A stretch of 60,000 bases of DNA from the NCBI GenBank assembly GCA_009760855.2, contig WPIO01000019.1, forward strand, positions 1,721,001 through 1,781,000. The letters run 5' to 3'. Shown one piece after another: positions 22,301-34,465 of the stretch. The stretch is from Cristatella mucedo. Its lineage: Eukaryota; Bryozoa; Phylactolaemata; Cristatellidae. A program made the translations under genes and the position numbers. How positions within the stretch are numbered: position 1 is the first letter of the stretch; every line of letters begins with the position of its first letter. Under the pieces are notes generated by a model. It ran no database searches. It was not told where the DNA came from and saw nothing but the letters and a program-made list of their open reading frames with translations.

Positions 22301-22920
22301 GTTGATCTAGGGGTGTGAAAGAATGAGAAACCAGTCGGGGTAGCTTCTTTAATCGTAGGACAGTTTACCGATTTTAGCCAAGTTTCAGTCAAGGCAATCA
22401 GGTCGAGACCATTTTCAGAAATAAGGTCGCTTATTACTAGAGGTTTATTGCACATTGAGCGAGGATTCCAAAGGCAAGCGTTAAGTTGGGCAGCCGGAGT
22501 TTTAAAAGGCCTGATGATCAATAAGTTAGAGATTCAGTGAAGCATGTGGGGGAGCGTGCTAAGCGGTTCGAGACAATGCTAGGAATATTAAACGAGCAGG
22601 TACCCAGCTCGCAGTTTCTGCCAAACGAGTGGCGCCTAAGCTGGCGGTTCTGGCCACTATGGTGGCTCCGGGGTGCTTTTCTTTTGTTAATGCATAATTC
22701 ACAAATCTTAGCAACAGCAGTAGCATCTAGGAATGCATATGATCTACGATGGCGAAGCGATAATAGCTTTGCACGATCATAACTAAGATGCAGGTAACTA
22801 GCTGCTGGCGTAGCTAAGGGCAGCCGGTGTGGGAGACCCAGCAGCCCGATGCCATAAGCGTTTAGAAATTCATAGGCATGTAATTTCTTACTTGCTACGG
22901 TCAGATAACAATCAGACATA
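19369..22920 (-). pseudogene. LINE-A copy 2: longest copy, degraded
   Basis: It retains more 5' sequence than copy 1. An N-terminal region includes YDRAKLLSLRHRRSYAFLD and AVAKICELCINKRKAPRSHH. APE endonuclease follows with NACLWNPRSMCNKPL and DLIALTETWLKS, and a second EN motif ending FSIHFGNLSD. The reverse transcriptase has LLDLSVAFDTIDHRVLLE near 20760 and FHFYADDTQLYL at about 20485-20510, so the catalytic YADD is intact. The thumb has LHWLPVKQRIDFKVF. Several stops and frameshifts break it, so it is inactive. Its 3' hairpin and (aat)n tail lie at 19369-19440. The 5' end abuts the 3' end of a LINE-B piece at about 22924. Confidence 0.92.
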
Positions 22921-22923
22921 CTC

Positions 22924-23515
22924 TTGTATTTCTGTCTGTAACTCCACAACGCCATATAGACTATGTGGGTGTTACCCAGGAGAGTTTTGTACAGCACACT
23001 TACAGCCAGCAGACTTCGTCTCATGCAACAAAGAGAAAGTGGGAAGCATAGCAAGAGTCAGGAGAGCAGTTGAGGTAGTGAGTAGCATGGAAGTAGCAGC
23101 TCAGGACCGCTGAAAAGGATGAGCCATAGTCGGCCGCAGGAGAGTAGTTGTCATTGCGTAAGAATTGTGGAAGCGAGTTTCACAGTCTAGGACCTGCAGA
23201 GCTAAAGCTTCTGTCGCCAACGGTCTTTAAGTGCAGGAATGGAACAGCTAATTTATTGTCCACACAGGACCTGAGGGTGTGAAGAGGCTGAAACTTGTGC
23301 AGCAGTTCAGCTAGGTACGAAGGAGCCAAGCCGTGGCGGGCCTTTCGGGTCAGCGTAAGAACTTTGCTCTGTATCAGCTGCTCAACCGACATCCATCCTA
23401 GCTCTTTTAGCAAAGGAGACACGTGCTCAATACTCTGGGACTTGAAGACTAGCCTTGCAGTCATATTCATACTCCACAACATATGCCCAACATACTCACT
23501 TACCAAACAAACTAA
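22924..23515 (-). pseudogene. LINE-B 3' part: thumb domain and 3' UTR
   Basis: On the minus strand the last part of the reverse-transcriptase protein is readable: MTARLVFKSQSIEHVSPLLK, ELGWMSVEQLIQSKVLTLTR, KARHGLAPSYLAELLHKF and LKTVGDRSFSSAGPRLW. The 3' UTR follows, with the family's end (ctccacaacgccatatagac). LINE-A copy 2 begins right beside its 3' end. Confidence 0.85.
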
Positions 23516-24072
23516 ACTTTGGAGTTGGCAAGCAATAGAAAATCAGCAAAGTCCCCCTTTTTTTACACGATAGGGAACTTGGTAGAGGTTATCCACCAGA
23601 TGGCATTACGGTAACTGATTCCGAACAGCAGAGCACACTTTACTTTTAAGCCAATCAGATCGGCTGGCTGCACGGCATGCACTATTTTATCACTACTAGT
23701 CTGTGTCTGCCTGTCCCTGCCACCAAATCACCTAGAATCAAAGGATTAGGGGAAGGGGATCCAATGGGCTCAGCCTACCTCTACCGACCGAATGGGGTTA
23801 TCCGAAACGATAAAGAAGGAGTTATAAGGAACGAGTCAAAAAGATTTGTCAACTTTGTTCATAAACGGTTTATATGTGGTAGCTAAAGTCATCATGCCTG
23901 AGGAGCGTGGAGCTCCATTGCCGCTCCCCCGACCCGAAAATCCTGGCTCCACAGCCCCTCCTGGAGTAGCATTATGTGCAATGATGAATTGACCGAGCAA
24001 ATGGCTTGGATTACTCATACCAGGATACTATGGCGGCAGCAATCAGTCAACAGGCAATGTCTTAACAGCAGC

Positions 24073-24293
24073 CCCTTCCTTTCCTACATTGCTGTTTCCT
24101 TTCCTACATTGCTGCTTCCTTTCCTACACTGCTGCTTCCTTTCCTACATTGCTGCTTCCTTTCCTACACTGCTGCTTCCTTTCCTACACTGCTGCTTCCT
24201 TTCCTACACTGCTGCTTCCTTTCCTACACTGCTGCTTCCTTTCCTACACTGCTGCTTCCTTTCCTACACTGCTGCTTCCTTTCCTACACTGCC
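24073..24293. repeat. 20-bp minisatellite
   Basis: About 11 near-identical tandem copies of cctttcctacactgctgctt. Units vary at a single base (cattgctg or cactgctg). The unit has no stop in any forward frame and its length is not a multiple of three, so several frames stay open; this is not evidence for a protein. Confidence 0.93.
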
Positions 24294-24299
24294 GCCCCC

Positions 24300-25590
24300 A
24301 GTCAGCAGTGCACGACCGACCGAGTGTGGAGCAGGTCTGGGTTGCAGGCTTCTCTTAAAGCCTACGAGCACATGCACGATTTGGACTAAGACCACCTGAA
24401 ACTAACCCATGCGATTTCCTCGTGGTAGACTAAGTCAACGGTTAACTAGCATCATCGTCTGACAAAACGGGTACTTTTGCCAACACACAGACAACTACTA
24501 GGCTACTAGGCTATCCATGCACTACATGACATCTGTCAAGGTTGGTCTACTAACGATGCAATAGCTGCAATCTCAGAATCTCAGAATCACCGAATCTCAG
24601 GGCCTGTCAATAGTCAAACCGGCATGGCAAATTCGAGCCATGAGGATGCCGACGGGGAGGACAGGGAAGCGGGTTCTGAGGAAAAGGATTCCGAGAAGAA
24701 TGGCCAAGAGTGAATCGGTTCGCGTGCCTCAGGCAAGCATGAGTAGAGATAGATACACAGACAAAGAAGCGAGGGTGAGAGGAAGTGAGATAAACACACA
24801 TCCAGAGGGACGAGAGAGCGCGATAAATGTATGTATATAGGCATGCATGCATGCATCCATGAACATACGGATGGCACTTGGTGGCCATAACTTTTGCCAA
24901 ACTTGGCCTACGGTGAGTATGGTCGATGTATCTCAGCCGGTAGCTGCTGGACCTGCTGTAAATTGATGATATGATTCATTCATTCGCTATCAAGAAGCAC
25001 TGTTTTAGTCGATAACTTAGATCCTTGGCAGACTTCACACCACTGAGCCCATAGAAACCCAGCTCTCAGTATTAAGCCCATAGAAACCCCAGAAGCAGGC
25101 CTGTTTGTTTATGCTCACTTAGTAACCAGATAACTTGGGTTACAAACGCATGTTGCGGTTCCAGATTTTGGCGGCTAGGCGTGAAGTATTACTGCTCTAA
25201 CCCAATGGGTATGCTAAGCAACAATAATAAAAAAAACACTAGCAGAGCAAATCGTTGAAGTGTGCATATCTTTGAATTTGTCTAACGACATCTGTGTTAA
25301 AATCTGCAGGCATTACTTACAGATAGGGGACACATTCTTGACTCACAAGCACACAACAAAAATCCAGTGACCTTGGCCTCGGCCTTTGGCTAGCTCACAG
25401 CGTAGCCGACGACACGTGCATGCTGCATAACTGCATAACTAGCAGCTATGACCACAGAGAACCCACTTTACAAATTCCGTGACGCATCACTTATGGTCAC
25501 GTTAGCATCTTGGGAACTTTGGCAACCCAGAGATCACGAAGAGCCTAGGGGTGATCAGTGTAAAAGCTGTTTGATATAACACTCGGACAA
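24300..25590. other. Intronic stretch without recognised elements
   Basis: No gene or transposon recognised between the 20-bp minisatellite and the first Tc1 remnant. There is a small direct repeat at 25037-25091 (cccatagaaaccc twice) and a gcatgcatgcatgcat run at about 24842. Confidence 0.5.
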
Positions 25591-25599
25591 TATCTGTGC

Positions 25600-26350
25600 T
25601 ATGCAAGATGAAGAGCTGGCCTGCGTGTGGACGCCCTGGGGGGGGGGGGGTTCTACCAGGAGGGATGATTGGCTTCTGAAAATGAAGTGCCTGAATGCCT
25701 ATATTGCACCTGCTCAAGTCAAGGCCAAAACACTGAAAGCTTAGCATCGGCACGATCCTCAGCAAGCAGACGGCAAGAAGAAGGCTCAGCGAACATGTAT
25801 TTATGGCAAGAGAATCTAAGAAAGCTCTGCTACTAATGCAAGCCCATGAAGAAGCACGCCTTGAGTGGGCTGGGCGTGCTCGCGTAGGCACTGGCCGGAC
25901 GACGGAAGATTGGGGGCAAGCATTCTTTATTGACGTAAGCAAGCTCACCACTTATGGCAACTGCATGCGTCGATCCTATATTCTATGCAACACTGACGCA
26001 GTATATGCTGATTCCTGCTTGCAACATAAGGTGACATCAGGGCCTGATCAGCACTGGTGGCACACACTTCACTGCATTCAGGGCTTAATACATTAAGACA
26101 TGCACAAGCGAGTCCTGGATAGCACTAGTGTGCCAAGAGCACACAACTGTTAGGCACTAACTTTATTCATCAACAGGACATCGATCCAAAACATACTGTC
26201 AAAGATAGGTATGCTGCAGTTTGTGGACAGCCCCCTCACGTCACGTGCTTGCAGGGTCAGGCCGAGTCAGAGCCCTGACCTTAACCAGATTGAACATCTA
26301 TGGGACGGTTATTGAACATCTATGGTTCGGCATCCGCTGAGAACTCTAGC
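25600..26350 (+). pseudogene. Tc1/mariner-type transposase pseudogene 1
   Basis: Pieces in plus frames fit a Tc1 transposase in order: ACGRP (GRPR hook) interrupted by a run of 13 G; RRDDWLLKMKCLNAYI; AHEEARLEWAGRAR then TEDWGQAFFIDVSKLTTYG, where the family has WKNVIFSDESKFTLFG, so the first catalytic Asp is preserved as D; LQHKVTSGPDQHWWHTLHC; and after several stops SPDLNQIEHLWDGY near the last catalytic residue. Stop codons and frameshifts make it inactive. The terminal repeats were not identified. Confidence 0.82.
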
Positions 26351-26521
26351 CACTGATATCTGATCAAAGGCAGACTTATGGTACACACAGCAAGCGTTTG
26401 GGGCATGCTACACCATCCGCCAGAACTCAGAAGCCGGTCGAGTCAATGCTAGCCCGAATGATGAAAGTGATCGCTCATCCGGCACAGACAACATTCTTTA
26501 CGGGACTAGCGATTGCAAAAC

Positions 26522-26668
26522 TAAAAAAAATATAATTCATTTATATAGCGCCCCAAGAGAATTTAATCTCTGTTCAGGCGTTTCACATATGCCTCGGGGC
26601 TCGAGACCACGACCTCAGTCGGCGCGAGCACCTTAACCGCTGGACCAAACCAGCAAGCTAAATACATC
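26522..26668 (-). mobile_element. SINE-1 copy
   Basis: Read on the minus strand: a tRNA-like head TTTGGTCCAGCGGTTAAG (A-box region), then GAGGTCGTGG and TCTCGAGCC (degraded B box), then the 3' end CGCCTGAACAGAGATTAAAT and TCTCTTGGGGCGCT, then an A/T-rich tail. The last part is the same hairpin motif as the 3' end of LINE-A. Inserted just after a Tc1 remnant. Confidence 0.8.
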
Positions 26669-26947
26669 GTGTGCAGGGCTGTGTAAATTTGTGCAGCAAT
26701 TTCATTCGTTTGGAGCTTCGAGGTAAATTTTAAAACTTCCACAGCAACAACCAATCAGGCGGCCCTAATTGGGGCAGGTTGTGCCAAACCATCAAAAGCA
26801 GCGTGTGGACGAGTAGGTGCACTGAGATAGAAATAAAGAGATAGCACTTCGTTCACAATAGCTCATGATTCATGCACGATAGAGATGGCACTTCATTCAT
26901 CATGCAGTTTCGTGCAACTTGGGCCCAAACCTTTGAGAAAACATACC

Positions 26948-27355
<408 letters not shown>

Positions 27356-27359
27356 AGAA

Positions 27360-28760
27360 GCTGAAGGTGAAGACCCAGAAAGCAGGCTTTGATTGGCTGA
27401 AAGGACAGCCAATGAAGCCTCGGAGATCTGGTGCACAGCTCTTTGCAGGGACCTGTGTGTATCTGGCAGCAGAGCCTCCACCCAGGGGGCCGTTGAGCTT
27501 CCCAGTAAGCCGAGTAGTTCCATTGTGTGCAGGCAGCACTCAATAGACCCATGACTGCCAGCCGACCACTGCTCTAGCAGTGAGCAGGAAGGTAGCTGCT
27601 GGCCACACGGCTGACTGGCATGCTCACACTGATAGTAGACAGTTGGCAAGAGAGCTGTCCACTAAGAAGACAACTAAATATGAAGGAAGACAGCCTTAGT
27701 CAGAAACCGGCAGGCTATGAGCCCAAGCATAAACAGCCGAGCAGTCTGTGCTTTCGTTGCAGATCACGAGGCCGCCGTAAGCATAGAAATTCGGCCTATT
27801 CTTCAGTGTAGGAGCTATTGTCTACCACCAGTTATAGCCAGTCATTATTATGGTTCATGCACATCCAGGCATACCTATTTGGCACTTGGCATGCTACAAC
27901 CCTGGACACCGGAAACTTAAATAAAAAAGTAATGCGAGCACAAGGTTCCTCGGCCCGAAGTAGCTAGGAGTGGCATTGGTTGGTTGGCTGGCCATTGCAT
28001 ATTCCTTCCTGCGCTTCTCACGTCCTCTGCATTTGTGGGGTGGGTGGAGCAACGCCGTGCCAAAGAGAAGCCGGGAGATGGCCCTCACCTTCACTGGCTT
28101 CACCAATAAACTAGCCAAATGTTGCTTGCCAAGCAACAGCATCTAAAGCAAACCTCTTACGTATGTGAGCAGCCCAGCATGCAGGAATGCCTGCTCGTTG
28201 ATTGGCTTCCTACAGCAGGAGGCCGGGTATCAACAGCTGCTACAGGCACCACGGCACAGCCAGGCAGCCAAACCTGCTTGCTGCCAGCTGCTTTAACATT
28301 CGCTCAGCCTGACTGCTCCAACGTTCACAAAGTCTGGCTAGTGTAATGCTTAGGCAGCCAGGACCATGTTTGCAAGGCTCGGATTTACAAGTAAATGCAG
28401 CACACCGATTTAGGTGAAAGTACTCGTCGACATGCAAGCAGGACTAAGCTGCACCAGTAAGACAGCATGCTATGCTAGCTGGCGCATCAATACAAATAAG
28501 GCAGCAACCGACTTTCTTGCTAACCTTTATCAATTCCCACGCATCACTCGACGATATTGACTGCGACCAGTTGATGCTCAAAACTTCGCCTGTAACATGA
28601 CATGGGTCTTTCACTCGTTAGTCTCTCTGCATGGCAAGCACCAAGCACATTAAAGGCATTAACATAGGCATTAAGCAGAGCCTTGCAGCCGGTTATCTGT
28701 ACACAGACTGGGGGGGGGGTGATGAGAGATGCTATGGAGAGATATTAAGAGAAGAGACAG
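27360..28760. other. Intronic stretch without recognised elements
   Basis: Between a GA array and a TA array. Moderately GC-rich, with several open frames under 90 codons on both strands and none convincing. It contains a run of about 10 G at 28710. Confidence 0.45.
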
Positions 28761-28765
28761 ATAGA

Positions 28766-28767
<2 letters not shown>

Positions 28768-28810
<43 letters not shown>
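28768..28810. repeat. (TA)n microsatellite
   Basis: About 20 uninterrupted TA units after a GA-rich segment. Confidence 0.95.
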
Positions 28811-28812
<2 letters not shown>

Positions 28813-28999
28813 TAACATATATATTGAGATGTTAAAAATGAACTAGACAGCATTAGTTTCCTGGTCGGTCAGTGACCTTGGACTGAGAGCACTACTTTCG
28901 TGGCGTAGCTGCCCGACGAGTCAGCAATGTCTTCATCATCCTTTGCTACCGAAAGGTCGGAGCAGCCATGGATGATCGTTCACAGTGACGTTGGCAGAG

Positions 29000-29545
29000 C
29001 TCGAAAAAATCGAGCAGGTTAGCTAAAAGGTCCTATCGAAGATTAAATACTGTTTACCACGGTGGCTTCAAAAAACTAACTCCCTGGTTCTGTCTAGGCT
29101 GTATTATTGCAATTCCACTCTGGCTGGCCGACCGAAAAAAGCCATTAGGCAACAACGGTTGGTGATGAATATGGCTGTCCTGTTTGATCAACGGATACAG
29201 AGCCAAGTTTTTCAGCGTTCTCTCACGTCCTGTATGGACTACAAATTAGCTGCTCCATTTCACTGCTTAAAGATGGCTGGCGACAGAAACTTTCGCTCCA
29301 CAGGTCCTTGACTGTGCAACTCACAAAATTCCTACGCCCCAAAATATTCTCTACTGTTGCCGACTTTGGTACATCTAGCCATCCTGAGCTGCTACTTCCA
29401 TGCTACTACTCACTACCTCAACTGCCCTCCTGACTTTAGCTTCTCACTTCCTCTTCATTGCATAAAATGAAGTCTGTTGGCTACGGAATGCGTACTGAAA
29501 GCCGGCTTTGAGTGAGCTCTGCAAAACTCTCCTGCATAACAACGA
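29000..29545 (+). pseudogene. LINE-B 3' part, plus orientation
   Basis: A broken reading frame follows the LINE-B thumb: LSRLYYCNSTLAGRPKKAIR-like, then in other frames DYKLAAPFHCLK and AGDRNFRSTGP. The 3' UTR ends cggctttgagtgagctctg and actctcctgcataacaacg. A SINE-2 copy lies directly after it. Confidence 0.75.
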
Positions 29546-29555
29546 CTTAAAAAAT

Positions 29556-29716
29556 ACTATCTGATTTAACAGACTCTTTTTGTATAGCGAAATAAAAACC
29601 TTTATGGCTATCGCCACCGCTTGCAGTGGTGATAAAGGATCGCCCACCACAGGATTCGAACCCACGACCTCGGTAAAAAAGCGACCGCCTTACCCAGTGA
29701 GCCATTACGGCTCACC
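29556..29716 (-). mobile_element. SINE-2 copy
   Basis: Minus strand: GAGCCGTAATGGCTCACTGG (A box), then GGGTTCGAATCC, an intact B box. The body has the paired ccaccgcttgcagtggtgat and the 3' end matches other copies. The palindromic segment between the boxes is shorter here. It abuts a plus-strand LINE-B piece. Confidence 0.82.
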
Positions 29717-30474
29717 ACTTAGTATTTGAAGGTTAGTGGAGTTACATTAGGTGAGAGATGAGAGGAGAGATAAGAAGGTGAGAGATACATTATAGTAGTC
29801 CTACTTACAAGCTTGTTACAAAAGTGCTAAAATCAGCAAATTTTATCTGGACATACCATTTTTAAAAGAAGAGGCACTGTTCTAGGTTTTGCAAAACTTC
29901 TCGTGTCAAACTGTACCATATTTCTGGGCACTGCTATGTGGGGCAAAAACAACACTTACATATGTCCAGCCAGTAACTATACTTGTAGATCGGCCATGTG
30001 AGGATACAAAATACGGGCAAGAAATACTGCCGTGACCTTGTTAAGGTGATGCTGACTGCTTCTTATCAATGAGGCCATAGCAATCACGAGATTGGACAGC
30101 AACTGGAGATTAGCAATTCCCGGTGTGCTATTCTACCAACAAATATACTGGGACTGGCTCGGTGGCCCTGGCGAGTGGATCTGATTGGCTGTGCAGGACC
30201 AATGCCAGGGATATCAAAATAGCTCATCCAAGATGGTGGCACTTCGAAATAGAACGACCACCCTTCCGAGACCTAGCACGGTCATACAAGTTATACACAG
30301 ATGCTACAAAGATCCACATTGCTAAGAGTGGCATTTTCCGGTGACGGCTTGCACAAAGCAAGCCCCTGCTCACCAGCCACCATAAAGACGACGTCTGTCA
30401 GTGTGCAAACAAGCACTGCAACTGAACTGAGGACCTGGAATTCCATTTCAAGGACTGACGGTGGTATGCTCACG

Positions 30475-30930
30475 ACATTTAATAACAAAAGGCGATGCAT
30501 AAGGGTTAGCCGAAGGAAAGATGAGTATTTACATGCACAAATGCCTTCAATCTACTGTGAAATTCAGGGTAAAGTCTGTGATGGTTTTGGGACTGCTTAG
30601 CAGATACATGTGTTGGAGCTCTGCATCGCGTGTGCAAGAAACGGCCCAGCGAACGAACCTTCAGGTGGTCAAGCAAGTTAGATTGCAATTGCAAATACTC
30701 TGATTTGTGGGTCTTTATAATTGGTTGCAAAATGACGATCATAAGCAAACTGCAAGGACAGTAAAGTGCTTTCATGACGAATCCGGTGTGGTGCTGCTGC
30801 AGCTCAGCCAGTCACCTGATCCGAGCCACATCAAGCGTTTATGGGAAGATATCGACTGGAAGCTGGCGCAGACTGTTCGTCCTACACTAGCAGCCCACTT
30901 TTTCAGTAAAATTCAGGCTCAGGTGTAATG
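30475..30930 (+). pseudogene. Tc1/mariner-type transposase pseudogene 2 (C-terminal half)
   Basis: Visible in plus frames: RRCIRVSRRKDEYLHAQ, then CLQSTVKFRVKSVMVLG (family LQPTVKHGGGSVMVWG), LQNDDHKQTARTVKCFHDES (family MQDNDPKHTARTVK; the catalytic DD region reads NDD) and LSQSPDPSHIKRLWEDIDWK (family PQSPDLNPIEHLWD), with a final stop at about 30928. The sequence differs clearly from pseudogene 1, so it is a different lineage. Sequence from 30123 may belong to the same element. A long (GA)n array starts just after it. Confidence 0.82.
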
Positions 30931-30966
30931 CCAAAGCAGACGAGGGAATGCAGAACCGTTTGAGAT

Positions 30967-31640
<674 letters not shown>

Positions 31641-31649
31641 AAGAATGAA

Positions 31650-32500
31650 CCTGGTGGAAGGTCATACTAATCGCTCACCAATACCAACAGATCGTCATCG
31701 GTGTTTTCGGGTCTGCCAATATATATTCTTTCACATGCTGCGGGCAACTTCACAGTTTGCTTGGCAGTGTAGGCAATCTACCTCTTAACCTGATCGGTGA
31801 GGCAACCGTTAGGTATCGCTGGCTGAACGAGGTCGGGTGGGTAGAAGGGCTGCCAGCGAGAGCAGCAGGTGCAGCCGTTGGCCGTTTTTTACGACTTTGA
31901 GTGTATGCACACGCAGTGGTGAAATCGAAAAGGGGACTTCTAAAACCAGCTAGAGGTGACCACTATGGAGTCGGTGTTTATTCATGGACCTCGTGCGGTT
32001 GCCTCCCCCACACACAAATTAGCCAGACGATGGAGAGCTGCTTATTTCTATAAATAAGCAACAGTGGACGGGCGATCATCACAGTGAGGCCTGCCAACAC
32101 CTGCTGCCCAACCAGCCACTGCTTTCTACATCACGGAAGAGGCCGGGGAGAGCACAGATGGCTCCTACCATGGCAACAGCAGCTGCTTCGTCTGTTGGCT
32201 ACGACAACTGCACTCCACCCGACCAATCAGATTGTACAGTGGATGAGTGCTTCTGTAATAGCAAGAGGGGAAATAGCAAGAGATTCCTACACATTGTACA
32301 AGTAGCAGATTTACATGTGGCCGTCATAGGCTGCACAATAAATAATACACCCTGCCAGCAGGGGGGATGCTTCCTTTACACTATCAGTAAAGAACCTAGA
32401 AAGACATTCAGTTCTCCGCTATACAAATGTATTATTTTTATTACTAGCTGGCGAAGGATGAAATGGGGGCAAGGGGCAGCCTGTCACAAGGGGTAGGCAG
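31650..32500. other. Intronic stretch leading into the CpG-rich block
   Basis: No transposon recognised. Open frames on the plus strand at 32084-32496 include CTPPDQSDCTVDECFCNSKR, which I cannot assign. Confidence 0.4.
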
Positions 32501-33121
32501 TGTAGGTCGGAGGGGGTACGCCGGCCAGCCGGCGAGGGGACGGGGAGGCTTGGCTGCAGCTGGAAGGCTGCCACTGCGGTTGGGTGTTTGCCCGTGGCGG
32601 CCACGACCGGCAGACACCACTCGCGGCTGGGCCTCGCCGTACAGCAGCGGCCAAGGGGCTACTGCTCCAGCTGCAGCTGCTGGTCATTCCGCTAGTCGAT
32701 CGGCTGCGAGGCCGGGGGAGCGTCACGCGCCGCTCGCCCGCCCCGCCACGGTCCGATCACGACGGGCCAGCGATGGCCGCGGGTTGCGACGCATACGGAC
32801 AGACCGAACGTGCGAGCAGCAGCCGCGGCTGCCGCAACGCGAAACAGCTGTCGCGGCATCCGACGTCAGTCGGCACACAGCGAGGCGGCACCCGGTGCGT
32901 GCCTCCTCGGTGCCTCCTCGAGCTCCTCGCGTACGCGCGCGGGCGGTCGCAGCAGCTGCGGCAGCGGACGCCAGCCGGCGAGCGACTAGGTGCGACCCGC
33001 GCGCGCGACCAGCTAGCGCCGCAACGGCGCTTCGATAACCTCTCGAGCGGGAAAAACGGGTCTCGCGCCAGGGCAGGCGACGCCTCTGCGGCCGGCGAAG
33101 CCTTCGCGCTCGCGCTCTCAC

Positions 33122-33323
33122 CGAGGATGGCAGAGTTGTCTCCACTTTTGTACACGAGGTCCACGAACCCTCTGGTCAAGCCGAACAGCGGAGCGGCGGC
33201 CGCCAGCGCGCCGCCCGAGGCGGCGGCCGAAGGCTGCGCGGTCTGGCCGCGAGCAGTCACAGCGAGCCAGGCCAGCAGCAGCAGCAGCAGCACTGGGCTG
33301 CCGCCGCGGCGGCGGTGCTCCAT
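33122..33323 (-). CDS. prom: Prominin coding exon 1: signal peptide and N-terminal extracellular segment
   Basis: The chosen ATG at 33323 opens 67 codons plus one base. Residues 1-10 are polar and basic (MEHRRRGGSP), followed by the hydrophobic core VLLLLLLAWLAV and a likely signal-peptidase site near TARGQ. A low-complexity Ala/Ser stretch comes next, then the motif LFGLTRGFVDLVY. This corresponds to the LFELVHIFLYVVQ motif of vertebrate prominins just before the first membrane segment. The exon ends at a good donor, CTCG|GTGAGAG, in phase 1. The frame is open further upstream and contains another ATG, but the signal peptide right after 33323 favours this start; it has G at +4 and no purine at -3. 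The exon is very GC-rich and lies inside a CpG-rich block. The next exon, expected to start in phase 1, was not located. Confidence 0.8.
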
Positions 33324-33609
33324 GGACGCGCCGCGAGGGCGCTCGGGCGCGAGAGAGCGCTCTCTGCCTGGCCAGCCGGTCCCGCGCCGCAGTCGGCGCG
33401 CCCGCGGTTCCCGCGGTTCTCGCCCGGGGTCCGACGACAAGTTTGGGCGGCGTTGCCGCGCTTCGTATTCAATCGCAATGCCTGCCGAGCGCCGTCAACG
33501 TTTAACGACGCGGCTCACCTAGTCGAGGCGCCGCTGCAGCGAGGTAACGGCGCGCAGTACGCGCAGACAGCGACCCCGTCAACAATGACCGCCGACCGGC
33601 CGGTCCGCA

Positions 33610-33692
33610 TTATATACCGGCGTGACGTTCGTTTCTAGAGCAGCCAATCGCCGATTCGGTCGGGCTCGGCCGCCCACCTGGATCGACGTCAC
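33610..33692 (-). promoter_or_regulatory. Putative core promoter: TATA box, CCAAT-like and CRE-like sites
   Basis: On the minus strand GGTATATAATGCGG places a TATATAA box at 33610-33616. This is the correct orientation, about 290 bp upstream of the proposed start codon, and predicts initiation near 33580. Upstream there is CCAAT at about 33643 on the plus strand. There are also two CRE-like motifs: TGACGTT at about 33623 and CGACGTCAC at about 33684. These are motif matches only. Their position at the 5' side of the only recognised gene supports them. Confidence 0.5.
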
Positions 33693-34174
33693 GGGCGCCG
33701 CGCCTCCTTCGCTTCCCGGCAGAGCTGCATTGATGTGGGCGAACTTTTGAATGCATAACTCAGCCCACACACACAGCCAGCGATGCTCCCGATACTCCTT
33801 TGACACTCGTGGGCAAATTCCTTTGACGTTCTCGTTCGTTTCAGCGATAGTTACGCAACAATTTTTTTTTTTACCGCGTAATTGCAGCTTTACGTATCGG
33901 ACGGTATGTCGACTCGCAGCACGGGCGAACGCCGGCGCCCGCGCACGCGCGCGCGCGCGAATACGCTCGCTCGCTCGCGCACGGACGCGTGCACACGCGC
34001 TGAAACGGTGGCGTAATGGCTAAATCAGCCAGATTATGACTCGACAAAAATAGTTATACGCGGTTCCTGAATTGTAACGGCTAAGCGATCGTCCAACAAT
34101 CGTGCACGGTGCCCGTCTTGCTTAAAATTCAGATGACCCAAGTAAAGATCTGAAAGGAGTGAACGTTTAGTGAG

Positions 34175-34465
34175 TCAGCTGACCAGTTGCCACCAAACAG
34201 AGTAAACGGTGGCTAGCAGGCTGACAGCTCCTCTCAGTTGATATCCTATCGAAATTTTTCTGCTTACCCACTGTTGTTTTACTAGTCTTATGTATCGGAA
34301 TTGAACTTTGCCTCTTATGTTTGATCGAAGCAATTCGTCACTCTCAGTCGATTCGGCATCAACAATCCTGACCGGCACTACGTCATTGAGTGCACTAGGT
34401 ATTCCGATTTTAATGTCAGCGATTGCAATATTATATCGCAGAGGCTGCAATTTTTGACATGCCAT
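34175..34465 (-). CDS. Candidate coding stretch, unrecognised
   Basis: A 96-codon minus-strand open frame starting MACQKLQPLRYNIAIADIKI and containing VPVRIVDAESTESDELLRSN and KVQFRYIRLVKQQW. It lies 0.8 kb upstream of the prominin promoter on the same strand. It is protein-like in composition but not recognised. Its relation to the 40.3 kb stretch is uncertain. Confidence 0.22.
   Translation of the reverse strand: MACQKLQPLRYNIAIADIKIGIPSALNDVVPVRIVDAESTESDELLRSNIRGKVQFRYIRLVKQQWVSRKISIGYQLRGAVSLLATVYSVWWQLVS

Larger units (their letters stand above)
32500..34000. promoter_or_regulatory. CpG-rich block around prominin exon 1
   Basis: The base composition changes sharply to GC-rich with frequent CpG, including runs such as GCGCGCGCGCGCG near 33947. 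This is unlike the surrounding AT-leaning DNA. It covers exon 1, the 5' leader and the beginning of intron 1. Long open frames on both strands here (for example a 312-codon plus-strand frame) are side effects of the scarcity of stop codons in GC-rich DNA. The block is the likely promoter region of the prominin gene. Confidence 0.7.

Noticed and set aside
23974-24399. A 141-codon frame with a 20-residue repeat (FPTLLLPFLHCCFLSYTAAS)
   Set aside because: It is the translation of the 20-bp minisatellite, which has no stop codon in the forward frames.
32463-33522. Plus-strand frames of 191 and 312 codons overlapping prominin exon 1
   Set aside because: They are explained by few stops in CpG-rich DNA. 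The Arg/Ala/Ser-rich composition shows no domain. The minus strand holds the supported exon.
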